From a bacterium (GTDB taxonomy: Bacteria > Margulisbacteria > Marinamargulisbacteria > JAHFDA01), in the NCBI GenBank assembly GCA_023249225.1, contig JAHFDA010000009.1, forward strand, positions 1 to 39,164: a DNA stretch of 39,164 bases, read 5' to 3'. Position numbers and translations under genes: made by a program. Within the stretch, counting starts at the first letter, position 1, and each line of letters starts with the position of its first letter. Under the pieces are notes generated by a model, which had not been told where the DNA came from, did not search any database, and saw only the letters and a program-made list of their open reading frames with translations. Positions 15,402 through 24,208 of the stretch are shown one piece after another.

Positions 15402-16526
15402 ATGCCAGCGAAAACCTTTAACAGGTCTACGGTGTTGGCGTTGGGTGTGCTCATGGCCCTGGGACTGATGCGGCCTGCGCTTGCTCAAGATGATTTTGTG
15501 TCGTTGCAATGGCTGGGTTCCTTGATTGGGCAAGCTGCTCCCACACTTGACGAGGATGGGTGGTTGAAAGACTCATTGCCCAGCAAAGATTACTTTGTGC
15601 GCCAGGTCGTCTTATTGGATGTTTTTGATTACACCCACGCCCGCTGGACCTTTACGTTGCCTTACCTTAAAGAATGGCATCGGCGCTACAAGGATGCCGG
15701 GCTGCGCGTGGTGGGGCTGCACATGGCGCAGTACACCGAAAGCGCGGTCACCGAAAATATCAAACAAGGCATTGATGTCCAGCAGCTTTCCTGGCCAGTA
15801 TGGTCTGATCGCCTGGGAAAAATAAAAGCGCAGTGGAATCTCACTCATTTGCCGCGTCAGATTCTGATCGACAATACCGGTCAGGTGGTCTTTGAGCATC
15901 AAGGCGAGGGGGACTATCAGGAAATCGAAGCGCATATCGTCGACGCTCTTGAAAAACTTAATCCGGAGTTTCGCCCAGGCAAGCCTACGCCGTACCTATT
16001 GGAACGCGACCAACCCGGCCAGATTCTGTGGTCAGTGACGCCCGAGTTGTATTTGGGCCATGGGCAGGGACCTTTAGGCAACCTGCGCAGCCTGATCAAG
16101 GATCAAATCAACCGCTGTGAATATAACCCTGTACACGTGAGTCCCGGACATTTTTATTTAAGCGGCCCCTGGCGCAGTGAAACCGAATGCCTGGTATCCG
16201 CTGGCCCGCGTTATTATCCCGAAGATCATCTGCTTTTGGTGTGCCAGGCGGCCGATGTTTATGCCGTCATCAGGTCAAGCGGCAGAGACCCGGTCAAGGT
16301 ATATGTATTCCTGGATGACAAAGCGCTGGAGTCTTCGGCGGCGGGAGAGCAAGTGGAGTTTGATCGCGAACGGCAAAGTTACGTGATGGCCAAACAACTA
16401 CGGCTTGTCCACGTACTTAAAGCCGACCCGCAGTCGGCACACCGGCTTAAGTTTAATCCGGCCGGTACGGGTGCGACTTTTTATGGTTTTTACTTTAGGT
16501 CGCAGCTGCGTTCCGGAAAGGGCTAA
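15402..16526 (+). CDS. DipZ/TlpA-like thioredoxin-fold protein without CxxC
   Basis: The 374-aa product has a signal peptide (LALGVLMALGLMRPALAQDD) when read from ATG 15402; a longer frame from 15351 would bury it. Residues ~45-200 match the thioredoxin part of DipZ-type proteins: LPYLKEWHRRYKDAGLRVVG, LPRQILIDNTGQVVFEHQGE and GDYQEIE. The place of the active-site FWTYSCINC reads VFDYTHARW, so both cysteines are absent. The C-terminal half (TPELYLGHG, then strand-rich) matches the carbohydrate-binding-like domain that follows thioredoxin in DipZ. It is likely a periplasmic protein with no disulfide redox activity. Its 3' end overlaps the convergent gene at 16495. Confidence 0.8.
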   Translation: MPAKTFNRSTVLALGVLMALGLMRPALAQDDFVSLQWLGSLIGQAAPTLDEDGWLKDSLPSKDYFVRQVVLLDVFDYTHARWTFTLPYLKEWHRRYKDAGLRVVGLHMAQYTESAVTENIKQGIDVQQLSWPVWSDRLGKIKAQWNLTHLPRQILIDNTGQVVFEHQGEGDYQEIEAHIVDALEKLNPEFRPGKPTPYLLERDQPGQILWSVTPELYLGHGQGPLGNLRSLIKDQINRCEYNPVHVSPGHFYLSGPWRSETECLVSAGPRYYPEDHLLLVCQAADVYAVIRSSGRDPVKVYVFLDDKALESSAAGEQVEFDRERQSYVMAKQLRLVHVLKADPQSAHRLKFNPAGTGATFYGFYFRSQLRSGKG

Positions 16527-17655
16527 GCAGGCTGGCAAGGTCGCGTATACGGACGCCGTTGATGACCGCATCCGAAATTAAAATCAGGCGGGCGCAGTAA
16601 GAGCGGTAGCGCCAAAAGTCATGTTTTGTTTCGGGATCATTCAGGTGGTAGGGGGTGCTTACCGATGCCAGGGTACGCCGGGTGTGATTGTGTACCAGGC
16701 GTAACCGGAACTGCGGTTGCACATGTGTGGCCGGGCGGAAATCATGGTCTTCGACCAGATCCACATCGTTAAGCCGATCCACAAGTTTTACAAGTTTCAT
16801 GTAGTGTGGCGGGTAGTGTTTGCGTTTATTGCGCGTAAATTGTCCCTTGGCGGTCAAGGCGCGGCGGATTCCCTCCAAGTGATCTCCGTAACGGTCATCG
16901 AGCTGTGCAAAGACGTTTTCTAATTGTGGTTTGGACGCAAAATCACGGCCCAGCGCGATGAGCTGGTTTCGGTCATGATCAAAGCCCCGGAACTTAAGCC
17001 GCAACTGTCCTCCGCGTACATGTAACTGGATGACCGTAGGCTGGCCGGGGCGCGTGTTCTGCAGACTCTGCCAAAAAGCAATTTCGGCAAAGATATAGCC
17101 ACCATGTTTTTTGTTGTAACTTTGAAACACGTTTCGGTCACGCAACCAAAGTTTTAGCAGTTCGATGCCGAGCAAATAATAGACGCTTTCGCGGGCCTTG
17201 CGGGTTCGCGAGCGCGGTGCATAATGCAGGTGTTCGTGTAAAAGGTTTTCAATAAAAGGCAAGGCGCGGTCAAAGCGATAGGCCAGTAAGGCCACTTGGG
17301 CCACCGCTTCCATGACGGTTCCAGCTTCGTGGACACGCAGGTTTTCGACCGGGAAGCCCAGCCGTGTGCCCGCAATCTTAAGCATTTCGTTCGACACGCT
17401 GTGGGTCAGGTGCAGGCCATCGTGGGGCGATGGACGTAGTTGCAAGTAAAGCGCCACAACCCCCAGATAGGCATCGCCGATATAGGCGTATTCATTGGCG
17501 CGGTACGAACGGGGGTCGCCTAACGCCTTGTTAAAGGCTGCCCGTAACGAACCCTGGATTTTTTTATCCGGAAAAAACAGGCGCTGGAAATCCTTAAAAC
17601 TCCGCACCGGTTGGTCAAAACCGGCTCCTGTGGCCACCAGGCGTTGTGTCAACAT
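16495..17655 (-). CDS. RNase III-like fold protein with altered active site
   Basis: A 386-aa protein. Residues 53-140 resemble the RNase III catalytic domain: NEYAYIGDAYLGVVALYLQL (family: NERLEFLGDAVL), then LTHSVSNEMLKIAGTRLGFP (family: LTxLRSxLVSNxxLAxxAxxLGL), then TVMEAVAQVALLAYRFDRAL (family: ADxxEALIGAxYLD). Of the four metal ligands, D61 and E116 are kept. The positions of the other two read A57 and T113, so cleavage activity is doubtful. The rest (residues 150-386) is unrecognised and basic, which fits RNA binding. AAGGAAG precedes the ATG at 17655. It lies just downstream of grxD on the same strand and overlaps the DipZ-like gene tail by 32 bp. Confidence 0.5.
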   Translation of the reverse strand: MLTQRLVATGAGFDQPVRSFKDFQRLFFPDKKIQGSLRAAFNKALGDPRSYRANEYAYIGDAYLGVVALYLQLRPSPHDGLHLTHSVSNEMLKIAGTRLGFPVENLRVHEAGTVMEAVAQVALLAYRFDRALPFIENLLHEHLHYAPRSRTRKARESVYYLLGIELLKLWLRDRNVFQSYNKKHGGYIFAEIAFWQSLQNTRPGQPTVIQLHVRGGQLRLKFRGFDHDRNQLIALGRDFASKPQLENVFAQLDDRYGDHLEGIRRALTAKGQFTRNKRKHYPPHYMKLVKLVDRLNDVDLVEDHDFRPATHVQPQFRLRLVHNHTRRTLASVSTPYHLNDPETKHDFWRYRSYCARLILISDAVINGVRIRDLASLLSPFRNAAAT

Positions 17656-17707
17656 GGAACTTCCTTTAAAAGGAGTATTCCCAGGAAACCGGGTTTTTAT
17701 GCGTTGC

Positions 17708-18025
17708 TTATTTTTTGAGGCCTAGTTTTTGCTGTAATTCGCCGGATTGATACAGGGCAGTCAAAATATCGTTGCCACCAATAAATTCTCCGTTAATGAA
17801 GATCTGCGGAATGGTTGGCCAGCTGGTGAGTTCTTTAATGCCCTGGCGATAACGTTCGTCTGCCAGCACGTCCCGTGAGCCATACTCGACACCCAGTGAT
17901 TTAACAATGTTGATGGTGTTGTATGAAAAGCCACATTGGGGAGAGTCAGGCGTGCCTTTTATGTAGACAAAGACGGGTTTGGATTTGATGTCGTTTTCGA
18001 GGGTTTGTTTGATTTGTGCGTCCAT
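17708..18025 (-). CDS. grxD: Monothiol glutaredoxin (Grx4 type)
   Basis: A 105-aa protein with the CGFS active site in PVFVYIKGTPDSPQCGFS, followed by SWPTIPQIFINGEFIGGNDI, the glutathione-binding pattern of Grx4. These proteins bind and hand on [2Fe-2S] clusters, often in a complex with BolA proteins. A strong AGGAGG lies at 18030-18036 just before the ATG. The BolA gene is directly upstream on the same strand (42 bp), which fits the known Grx4-BolA partnership. The usual MKGTP is IKGTP here, a minor change. Confidence 0.95.
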   Translation of the reverse strand: MDAQIKQTLENDIKSKPVFVYIKGTPDSPQCGFSYNTINIVKSLGVEYGSRDVLADERYRQGIKELTSWPTIPQIFINGEFIGGNDILTALYQSGELQQKLGLKK

Positions 18026-18067
18026 TTTTTTCCTCCTAAGTTTTTATCAAAAGACGACGTAAGGTCT

Positions 18068-18316
18068 TTACAAAGCTTTCCACTGCGCGGGTGTCAGGGT
18101 TTTGAGTGCCAGGGCGTGGATTTGTTCTTTTTTCAGGGCATCTCCCAAAGTGGCATAGACCAGCTGGTGCTGCTTTACAAGCGGCAGGTCGTTAAACTGC
18201 GGCGCAATGATGGTGGCCTCAAAATGATTGTTGTCGCCCACGGTGTCGCGCACGGCCACTTCGGCCCCCGGGAGGCCTTGGCGAATCATGCTGGCAATTT
18301 GTTCGGCGTTAAACAC
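18068..18316 (-). CDS. BolA/IbaG family protein
   Basis: An 82-aa protein of normal length with NHFEATIIAPQFNDLPLVKQHQLVYATLGD, split by the family's conserved His and the helix-turn of BolA/IbaG (only part is quoted: NHFEATIIAPQF and HQLVYATLGD). BolA proteins pair with monothiol glutaredoxins through [2Fe-2S] clusters in iron control or cluster delivery. It is followed by grxD 42 bp downstream and is divergent from the DUF255 gene 61 bp away. Confidence 0.92.
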   Translation of the reverse strand: MFNAEQIASMIRQGLPGAEVAVRDTVGDNNHFEATIIAPQFNDLPLVKQHQLVYATLGDALKKEQIHALALKTLTPAQWKAL

Positions 18317-18377
18317 GGTAAAATCGTCCGTTATATTGGGTTTGACGTCAATACCTGCCTAAGCGTAACCTGCGGGC

Positions 18378-20441
18378 ATGGAAAGTGCTCACACCATTCA
18401 TCGCCGTAACCGCTTGGCAGCCGAGACCAGCCCATATCTGTTGCAACATGCCGAAAATCCGGTGGACTGGTATCCCTGGAGCGAAGAGGCCTTTGAAACG
18501 GCCCGGCGCGAGGACAAGGCCATCTTTCTTTCTATTGGCTATTCCACCTGTCACTGGTGTCATGTGATGGCGCATGAATCTTTTGAAGACCCAGAAGTAG
18601 CAGAGCTGCTTAACCGTTATTTTGTATGTATCAAGGTTGACCGCGAAGAATTGCCGGCGGTAGACGAGGTGTATATGCGTGCTTGCCTGGCGATCAACGG
18701 GCATGGGGGCTGGCCCTTGACCATTTTTATGACCCCGGACAAAGTGCCTTTTTTTGCGGGCACTTATTTTGCCAAGTATTCCAGCCCGCACCGGATTGGG
18801 TTTTTAGATCTGGCCGAGCGCTTGTGGCATTTTTGGTCAAACTCCCGTGCGGATTTACTGGCCGATGCCCAACGTCTGGTTGAACACTTGCAAGATGCGC
18901 AGCAAACCGATACCCGTGGCAGTCTAAGACCCACGATCCTGACCGATGCCTTGGGACAATTTAAGGCGCATTACGACTCACAGCATCCGGGTTTTGGCAG
19001 CGCACCCAAGTTTCCGATGGCGCACAATTTTAGTTTTTTACTACGCCACGCAAAAACCCATCAAGACCCTGCGGCGGCGGCAATGGCACTGGCAAGTTTG
19101 CGGGCCATGCGCCTTGGGGGCATTTACGATCAGGTGGGTTTTGGCATCCATCGTTACAGTACCGATGCCGAGTGGAAGGTACCTCATTTTGAAAAGATGC
19201 TTTATGACCAGGCTTTGGCCGTGCTGGCGTATACCGATGCATACGCTTATTCGCAAGACCCTTTCTACAAACAAGTGGCTGAAGAGATCATCAGCTATGT
19301 GCAGCGCGAACTTGTATCGCCCGAAGGCGTGTTTTATTCTGCCCAGGATGCCGACAGCGAAGGGGTAGAAGGCAAGTATTATGTCTGGACAGAATCAGAG
19401 CTTTCTCAAACCCTCAAAAATCCGGCCCTGCTAAATGCTTTGCAGGTTGAACGTGATGGTAACTTTACCGAAGAAGCCAGCGGGCACAAAACGTATCAAA
19501 ATATTCTTTATCTTGAACGGCCTCTGCCATCAGATCTTGAAAACGACTGGCGGCTGGTGCGTCCGCAATTGCTTAAAATCCGCCAAAAACGCGTGCCGCC
19601 GGGCACGGATACCAAGGCACTCACGGCTTGGAACGCGCTGATGATCTCTGCGTTGTGCCGCGCGGGACAGACTTTTCAAAACCAGGAATACCTTCGATGC
19701 GCTCAAAGTGCCGCAGATTTTCTGTTACAAAATATGTTTACCGAAGAGGGCCGCTTGCTGCGCAGCTTTCATCAGGGAAAATCCCAGCACCTGGCGGTAC
19801 TGGAAGATCATGCTTTTTTAACGGCTGCTTTACTCGATATGTACGAATCCACACTAGAAAGCTGTTATCTTGTCCGCACCTGGGAACTGCACAACGCCAT
19901 GATGGTTTTGTTTTGGGATGCGGAGGCCAAAAATTTTTATAGCTCTGGTGCAGACGCGCCTACCGTTCTCTTGCGCTCTAAAGAATTCAGCGACGGGGCG
20001 CTGCCAGCGGCAAGTTCAGTGGCCTTTACCAACTTGTTGCGCTTGGGGGCCATGACCGGACGCCCTGATCTTAAAGCCACGGCCACAGCACTTATTGAAA
20101 GTTATGCCCAGCAAGTCAACGCCCAACCTTTTGCGTTTGGTCAGTTACTGCAAGGAATCGACATGCTTTTGGGTTCTGGTAAGGAAATGGTGATTGCCGG
20201 GCGGCGGGATGATCTGGCCGTAAAAGAAATGTGCGCTCTGGTGCAAAGCGCCTTTTTGCCCGGAAGAGTACTTCTATTTCATCCGACAGATGAACCCCAG
20301 GACGCAATTTTTAAACTCTGCCCCTGGGTGGCCGATCAAAAACCCTTAAATGGCCAGGTCACAGCCTACGTGTGCCAAGACTCTGTTTGTCAAAAACCCG
20401 TGCATACGCTCCAAGATTTAACGGGCATGATTCATCACTAA
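18378..20441 (+). CDS. Thioredoxin-domain protein of the YyaL/DUF255 (spermatogenesis-associated 20) family
   Basis: A 687-aa protein of full family length. It opens with [21 protein letters not shown], then [16 protein letters not shown] with the CHWC redox motif near residue 60, [14 protein letters not shown] and [14 protein letters not shown]. The rest is an alpha/alpha barrel resembling sugar isomerases/cellulases ([47 protein letters not shown]). The biochemical role of this widespread family is poorly known. The ATG is 61 bp from the divergent bolA start. It ends 6 bp from the convergent gene at 20448. Confidence 0.95.
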   Translation: MESAHTIHRRNRLAAETSPYLLQHAENPVDWYPWSEEAFETARREDKAIFLSIGYSTCHWCHVMAHESFEDPEVAELLNRYFVCIKVDREELPAVDEVYMRACLAINGHGGWPLTIFMTPDKVPFFAGTYFAKYSSPHRIGFLDLAERLWHFWSNSRADLLADAQRLVEHLQDAQQTDTRGSLRPTILTDALGQFKAHYDSQHPGFGSAPKFPMAHNFSFLLRHAKTHQDPAAAAMALASLRAMRLGGIYDQVGFGIHRYSTDAEWKVPHFEKMLYDQALAVLAYTDAYAYSQDPFYKQVAEEIISYVQRELVSPEGVFYSAQDADSEGVEGKYYVWTESELSQTLKNPALLNALQVERDGNFTEEASGHKTYQNILYLERPLPSDLENDWRLVRPQLLKIRQKRVPPGTDTKALTAWNALMISALCRAGQTFQNQEYLRCAQSAADFLLQNMFTEEGRLLRSFHQGKSQHLAVLEDHAFLTAALLDMYESTLESCYLVRTWELHNAMMVLFWDAEAKNFYSSGADAPTVLLRSKEFSDGALPAASSVAFTNLLRLGAMTGRPDLKATATALIESYAQQVNAQPFAFGQLLQGIDMLLGSGKEMVIAGRRDDLAVKEMCALVQSAFLPGRVLLFHPTDEPQDAIFKLCPWVADQKPLNGQVTAYVCQDSVCQKPVHTLQDLTGMIHH

Positions 20442-20447
20442 CCCGGC

Positions 20448-21221
20448 CTAACGCCCCTTACCAAGTGGATCGGGTGGTTGGTGGGGACTGCGTTCCAGGT
20501 AAATGGCAAAATCAAATTTAAAGCGGTCGCCTAAGACAATGCGCGGCTCGCCCGTGTAAAAATCCAGGGCCGGTATGCCCAGACGGTAGTCGACGCCGTA
20601 TTTGCATTGGGCTTCGTCGCGTTCCGAATGGCCTTGACCGCCGAACACCAGATATTTTTCTGTGGGTTTCGAATTTTTTTGAATGATTTGGGTCCAGTGG
20701 GAATCTGAAGATTTCAAACGATTGGGATCGGTGGCCGAAGTCGCATCATCGATACCCACGATGCGTATGCCAGATTCGCGGGCAGCTTTGACAAGCTCCA
20801 TGTATTTTTTATCCATGCCCAGGTCTTTGTGCCAGCCCTGTGTGTATAGGTACTGCTCAAGTTCCGCCACGTTGTCGCCTTTTTCAAAATAACGATCCAA
20901 GAGGGGTTGTGCATCGGCGGCGAACATTTCCATGTACAAGGTGGTCACGCCTTGTTTTTTAAAGTAGTCCATGTTGCCTGACAAATACTCTACTGTGTTG
21001 TAACTGCCGTGCCGGTCTCCAAAAAAGAGGCCGGGATTGACGTTGAGTAGCTGCGCAAACAAGGTTTCGGCGGATACCCTGACCTGGCCCTGATCGCTAC
21101 GGACGGGGGGAATGACTTTAGAACGTGCGGCTGCGGGCACATCGCAAGTTGCGCCAGAACTTTTGGTAGTGCTGGTCGGTAATGGAGCTGGAGGGACAGC
21201 AGGAGGCTGAATTTTTCCCAT
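20448..21221 (-). CDS. ChaN/TIKI-like domain protein
   Basis: A 257-aa protein. After a Pro/Ser-rich N-terminus (to about residue 50), it reads LFFGDRHGSYNTVEYLSG, YFKKQGVTTLYMEMFAAD, GMDKKYMELVKAARESGIRI, VGIDDATS and LVFGGQGHSERDEAQ. These segments, in order, fit the EreA/ChaN/TIKI superfamily, and are closest in my recollection to the domain found in Pasteurella-toxin-like 'membrane-targeted effector' proteins. Residues E/H in GDRHG, YMEMF and GQGH would form the shared metal or catalytic site. Here the domain stands alone without signal peptide or toxin modules. Function is unknown. The start at 21221 lies 51 bp from the previous gene on the same strand. Confidence 0.65.
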   Translation of the reverse strand: MGKIQPPAVPPAPLPTSTTKSSGATCDVPAAARSKVIPPVRSDQGQVRVSAETLFAQLLNVNPGLFFGDRHGSYNTVEYLSGNMDYFKKQGVTTLYMEMFAADAQPLLDRYFEKGDNVAELEQYLYTQGWHKDLGMDKKYMELVKAARESGIRIVGIDDATSATDPNRLKSSDSHWTQIIQKNSKPTEKYLVFGGQGHSERDEAQCKYGVDYRLGIPALDFYTGEPRIVLGDRFKFDFAIYLERSPHQPPDPLGKGR

Positions 21222-21272
21222 AAATGATAGATTCCCAGTTTTAGAGTGCCGAAAACAACATGATTGCGCCGA

Positions 21273-22859
21273 TTATTCTGGCAGGCTTAGCGCGGCAATA
21301 TACGGATCGGGGTAGTCATACATCAGTGCCAAAAGACGTCCGTTGTGCAGCGTCGATGACCTGGAAGTGCTGTAACTTTCGGCAAAGAGCACATTGCTTT
21401 CGGATTCAACCTGAAAGTGATCCGTGGCGGGGTCGTAACTTTGCAGTCGGTACACATAACTGTCAACACCGTCTGAATCTATGACGATATAAAAAAGTTT
21501 TCCGTCGTTTGAGAATGTCATGGTGGAATCAAACAAGCCCATGTAGGAATTTTCTCCCACATGTGTGAAACGTTCTGTTTCGGGGTCGTATTTCATTAAC
21601 GCCGATTCCACCCACACGTACAGGTAGTCGCCCTCGTCGGTGTGAAAGGTGTCGGAGGCGAGATCGAGCAGATCCGTCCATGGTTTTTCAAACAGGTCGC
21701 TGCCATCTATTTTTTCTACCTGCCCCGAGTCGGCATCCAGGCGGATGTGCGAGGTATCCTCGGCCTCGTAGTCTTCGCTGTCGCCATCATCGCTGTCGTA
21801 CGAAATCACCAGATAACGGTCAAACGGAAAGAAATCATAAAGTTCCAGGGCTTTGGGGTAGGCTTGCAGATTGTAACTGTAAAATGAACCGGTTTCGACA
21901 TCCAGGGACAAGGCGGTGTTGCTTTGGTTTGCATCCTGGCACCAAAGGTAGGGATAGGCGAGGCGGCAATATTCGGGCAGCGCCGTGCCATCGGTCTCAA
22001 AGCGGATATTTTCCTGCCAGGTTTGCTGGTCTTCATCGTAGGCGTAGGCGATAAAATCAAAGCCATCAAAGTCCAAAAGCGTTAATTCATTCTGGGGGTT
22101 GGTATACAGGGCGTAGATCTGCATTTGATAGGCATCTGGCAGGGTCAGCGTGGTTTCGAGTTCCATGGACTGATTAAAGTAAGTTTCAAACGCATCGCCG
22201 CCATAGACGCGTGTACGCATAATGTCACTTTTTTCATTGAGCACATCACCCAGATCTGCCTCCAAAAAATCATGCGGAAAAACCCGCTGCATGGCAATTT
22301 CTTCGGCCATATCTTCGCCGCACTGGGCCCCGGCGTAGTCGGTGATAAAGTGCGCCTCGGGGTCGGCCTGGGCGGCGGCGTTTTGGGTTTCACAATCGGT
22401 CCATGAAAGTTCTACAAAATCCGGAAACAGCATGTAATCGTCCATGGTGGGATCTTTGTGGATGTGGTGTCCAAGTTCGTGCCGTAAGGCGTAGTGCAGC
22501 GACCCAGGCCATTGCTGGATCATGGTGTCAATGGTGATGCGTCCAGGCTCGGAATTATAGTTTCCAATTTGTCCGGATTGGGTCTTGGTATCGTAGGTTT
22601 TGTTGTATAAGTTGGTATCGAAAAAAATATCCACCAAACCAAGGGTGAACCCAGGGTTATCGGCTTCGGCCTGGGTTAAAACAGAGCAGGTCATGTCGAT
22701 GATGTTCTGCGGAATTTCGGCGTCATCCACATCGTAAAAGCCGACAGAAGCATATTCGGTTTCGCAATAGGCCTGATACTCATCGGGGTAAAAAATTTCA
22801 TCGTCTTGTGAACAGGCGGTTAAGCCCAGGGGCAGCAGGGCCACAAAAGGAAATCGCAT
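21273..22859 (-). CDS. Lipoprotein with HELGHH metallopeptidase-like motif and propeller-like C-terminus
   Basis: Read from the ATG at 22859 the protein (528 aa) starts MRFPFVALLPLGLTACSQDD, a lipoprotein signal with lipobox LTAC. A longer start at 22907 would spoil it. At about residue 127 is LRHELGHHIHKDP, an HExxH zinc motif, with a possible third ligand at FVELSW. Paired cysteines nearby fit an extracytoplasmic location. From about residue 250 the sequence repeats strand-rich units with acidic loops (LVISYDSDDGDSEDY, YLYVWVESALMKYDPETERF, LFYIVIDSDGVDSYVYRLQS), like a beta-propeller. Family not recognised. It may be a surface metallopeptidase. Another HExxH protein lies at 3780. Confidence 0.72.
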   Translation of the reverse strand: MRFPFVALLPLGLTACSQDDEIFYPDEYQAYCETEYASVGFYDVDDAEIPQNIIDMTCSVLTQAEADNPGFTLGLVDIFFDTNLYNKTYDTKTQSGQIGNYNSEPGRITIDTMIQQWPGSLHYALRHELGHHIHKDPTMDDYMLFPDFVELSWTDCETQNAAAQADPEAHFITDYAGAQCGEDMAEEIAMQRVFPHDFLEADLGDVLNEKSDIMRTRVYGGDAFETYFNQSMELETTLTLPDAYQMQIYALYTNPQNELTLLDFDGFDFIAYAYDEDQQTWQENIRFETDGTALPEYCRLAYPYLWCQDANQSNTALSLDVETGSFYSYNLQAYPKALELYDFFPFDRYLVISYDSDDGDSEDYEAEDTSHIRLDADSGQVEKIDGSDLFEKPWTDLLDLASDTFHTDEGDYLYVWVESALMKYDPETERFTHVGENSYMGLFDSTMTFSNDGKLFYIVIDSDGVDSYVYRLQSYDPATDHFQVESESNVLFAESYSTSRSSTLHNGRLLALMYDYPDPYIAALSLPE

Positions 22860-23035
22860 GGCAATATGGCGGGGGGTCAGGGGAATTTCTGACTGTATGA
22901 GGGTCACACAATCTATCGGTCTAATATTTTCAATATTTCAGGTTATTTCCCCAACACCCTAACGCTGTAGGCATATGGTTATGCGTATCTTGCTATTGCT
23001 GGTGGCGGAAAAAATCGGGTATCGAAATGCAACGG

Positions 23036-23254
23036 CTATGCTTGGCCTGAAATAGTCAGTAGCGCAGACGTTTCATCGCTTGCAAAGCTTTCAATTTCAT
23101 TCGCAATCTGGCGTAAACGCCGGAGGATGTCATCTGTAGTCACATCATTGGCCCTGCCCAATCCTAAATCACGGACATGAACGGAACCCGGAAAAATATC
23201 GGCAAGTGTGGTTGGCAGCCGTGGAGAAAGGTTGGCGTCAAAAAGCAGCTTCAC
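23036..23254 (-). pseudogene. DUF5615 PIN-like toxin with internal deletion
   Basis: Starting at GTG 23254 the product is 72 aa: VKLLFDANLSPRLPTTLADI, FPGSVHVRDLGLG, then RANDVTTDDILRRLRQIANE. The first ~48 residues are typical DUF5615, and the last ~25 fit its C-terminal helix. The roughly 35-40 residues in between, which hold the second acidic motif (KDxDF), are absent while the reading frame continues. The toxin is therefore probably inactive. GTGA overlaps the stop of the DUF433 gene (4 bp), the normal arrangement of this pair. Confidence 0.7.
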
Positions 23255-23490
23255 GAGGAAAGCGATACCAGCCTGCGCTCCCGATCCGCCGCAAACGCCA
23301 GACAAGCGCGAATGTCATCAGACGTTAGATCTGGCAAATCTTTTAATATTTCAACTTCGGTCATGCCTGAAGCCAGGTAATCCAGCACATCATAAACCGT
23401 AATGCGAAGCCCGCGAATACATGGTTTTCCGCCCCGTTTGCCGGGTTCGATGGTGATATGTCTTGTGTAATCCATGCTTTTCACTGACAT
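23251..23490 (-). CDS. DUF433 antitoxin
   Basis: Seventy-nine aa from ATG 23490. It contains HITIEPGKRGGKPCIRGLRI, then TVYDVLDYLASGMTEVEILK, and DLPDLTSDDIRACLAFAADR, the DUF433 signature (a winged-helix-like antitoxin that pairs with DUF5615). A GAGGAGG at 23501-23507 supports the start, and a TATAAT lies between it and the ATG. A longer frame to 23550 has no family support. It overlaps the toxin gene by 4 bp, as in coupled TA operons. With the toxin deleted it is effectively an orphan antitoxin. Confidence 0.88.
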   Translation of the reverse strand: MSVKSMDYTRHITIEPGKRGGKPCIRGLRITVYDVLDYLASGMTEVEILKDLPDLTSDDIRACLAFAADRERRLVSLSS

Positions 23491-23575
23491 TTTATTATAC
23501 CCTCCTCGGAGAACCTTAAAACATGCTATCTGCTGGTGAAGCTCATCCACCTCTTTTTGTTTGGTATCCGCCTTA

Positions 23576-23815
23576 TCACATTTTCTTTTTAACGGTCGCT
23601 AGTGCCACAAATTCATTGCGTTGCAAAACCTTCTTGATTTTGGCAATGTCGTTTTTTCCTAAGAGGAGTTGCTTTTTTTCGAGAAGCTTATGTTTTTCAA
23701 ACCACTCACCAAGGGCTTCGCGGATAATGGCAGAAATGTTGCTACCTTGTAAAAAAGCGGCAACACGAGCGTTGTCATAAGACAGTTGATCAATGGTAAT
23801 GTTAAGCCGTTTCAT
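23576..23815 (-). CDS. Orphan ribbon-helix-helix protein
   Basis: A 79-aa protein starting MKRLNITIDQLSYDNARVAA, then GSNISAIIREALGEWFEKHK. The strand LNITID and the helix pair fit the RHH (CopG/Arc) DNA-binding fold seen in many antitoxins. The C-terminal half is Lys-rich and helical and could bind a partner. No toxin gene is adjacent: the next gene downstream is the DUF433/DUF5615 pair. The 16-bp palindrome at 23842-23857, 27 bp before the start, is a likely self-operator. Confidence 0.75.
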   Translation of the reverse strand: MKRLNITIDQLSYDNARVAAFLQGSNISAIIREALGEWFEKHKLLEKKQLLLGKNDIAKIKKVLQRNEFVALATVKKKM

Positions 23816-23841
23816 TTAAACCGTCTTTCCAGAAAGTGACT

Positions 23842-23857
23842 ATGCGCATATGCGCAT
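23842..23857. promoter_or_regulatory. 16-bp perfect palindrome, candidate RHH operator
   Basis: ATGCGCATATGCGCAT is fully self-complementary and lies 27 bp upstream of the RHH gene start. RHH antitoxins bind short palindromes over their own promoter. Confidence 0.5.
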
Positions 23858-23953
23858 TACTGTATTTTAGATGCTGCAGGCCGTTAAGCAGGTTTAAGCT
23901 GTCGCAGCAGGTGTCTAACTTGCGTATTTGACCATAACTACGGTCGACGATTC

Positions 23954-24208
23954 TTATCGGTAGATATCTCTCCGATGCCCCACGCCATAAACTAAAATCA
24001 GGCCCTTGCCTTCGTCGACATCAAACAAAACCCTATAGTCCCCTACCCGGATTCGATACCCACCGTTGCTTAGTTTCTTAATCTGTTGGACCTTGGGAAA
24101 TTGAGCAAGCTGCTCGATTACTGCGGCAACCTTGCGTTGCATAAATTCAGGCAAGACGCGCATTTGCTTTTCAAAGCGCTTGGGGTGGTCAATAAAGACA
24201 GAAAACAT
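23954..24208 (-). CDS. RelE/ParE-family toxin
   Basis: An 84-aa protein with FIDHPKRFEKQMRVLPEFMQ, then IKKLSNGGYRIRVGDYRVLF and VYGVGHRRDIYR, the compact RelE/ParE fold with the C-terminal HRRDIYR typical of RelE-like mRNA interferases and ParE gyrase poisons. The start ATG overlaps the TAA of the upstream antitoxin (TAATG at 24206-24210), which implies translational coupling. Length is normal and the frame intact. Confidence 0.92.
   Translation of the reverse strand: MFSVFIDHPKRFEKQMRVLPEFMQRKVAAVIEQLAQFPKVQQIKKLSNGGYRIRVGDYRVLFDVDEGKGLILVYGVGHRRDIYR

Noticed and set aside
22976-23053. Small plus-strand frame of about 26 codons starting MVMRILLLLV
   Set aside because: No Shine-Dalgarno, and it overlaps the deleted toxin gene end; too short to support.
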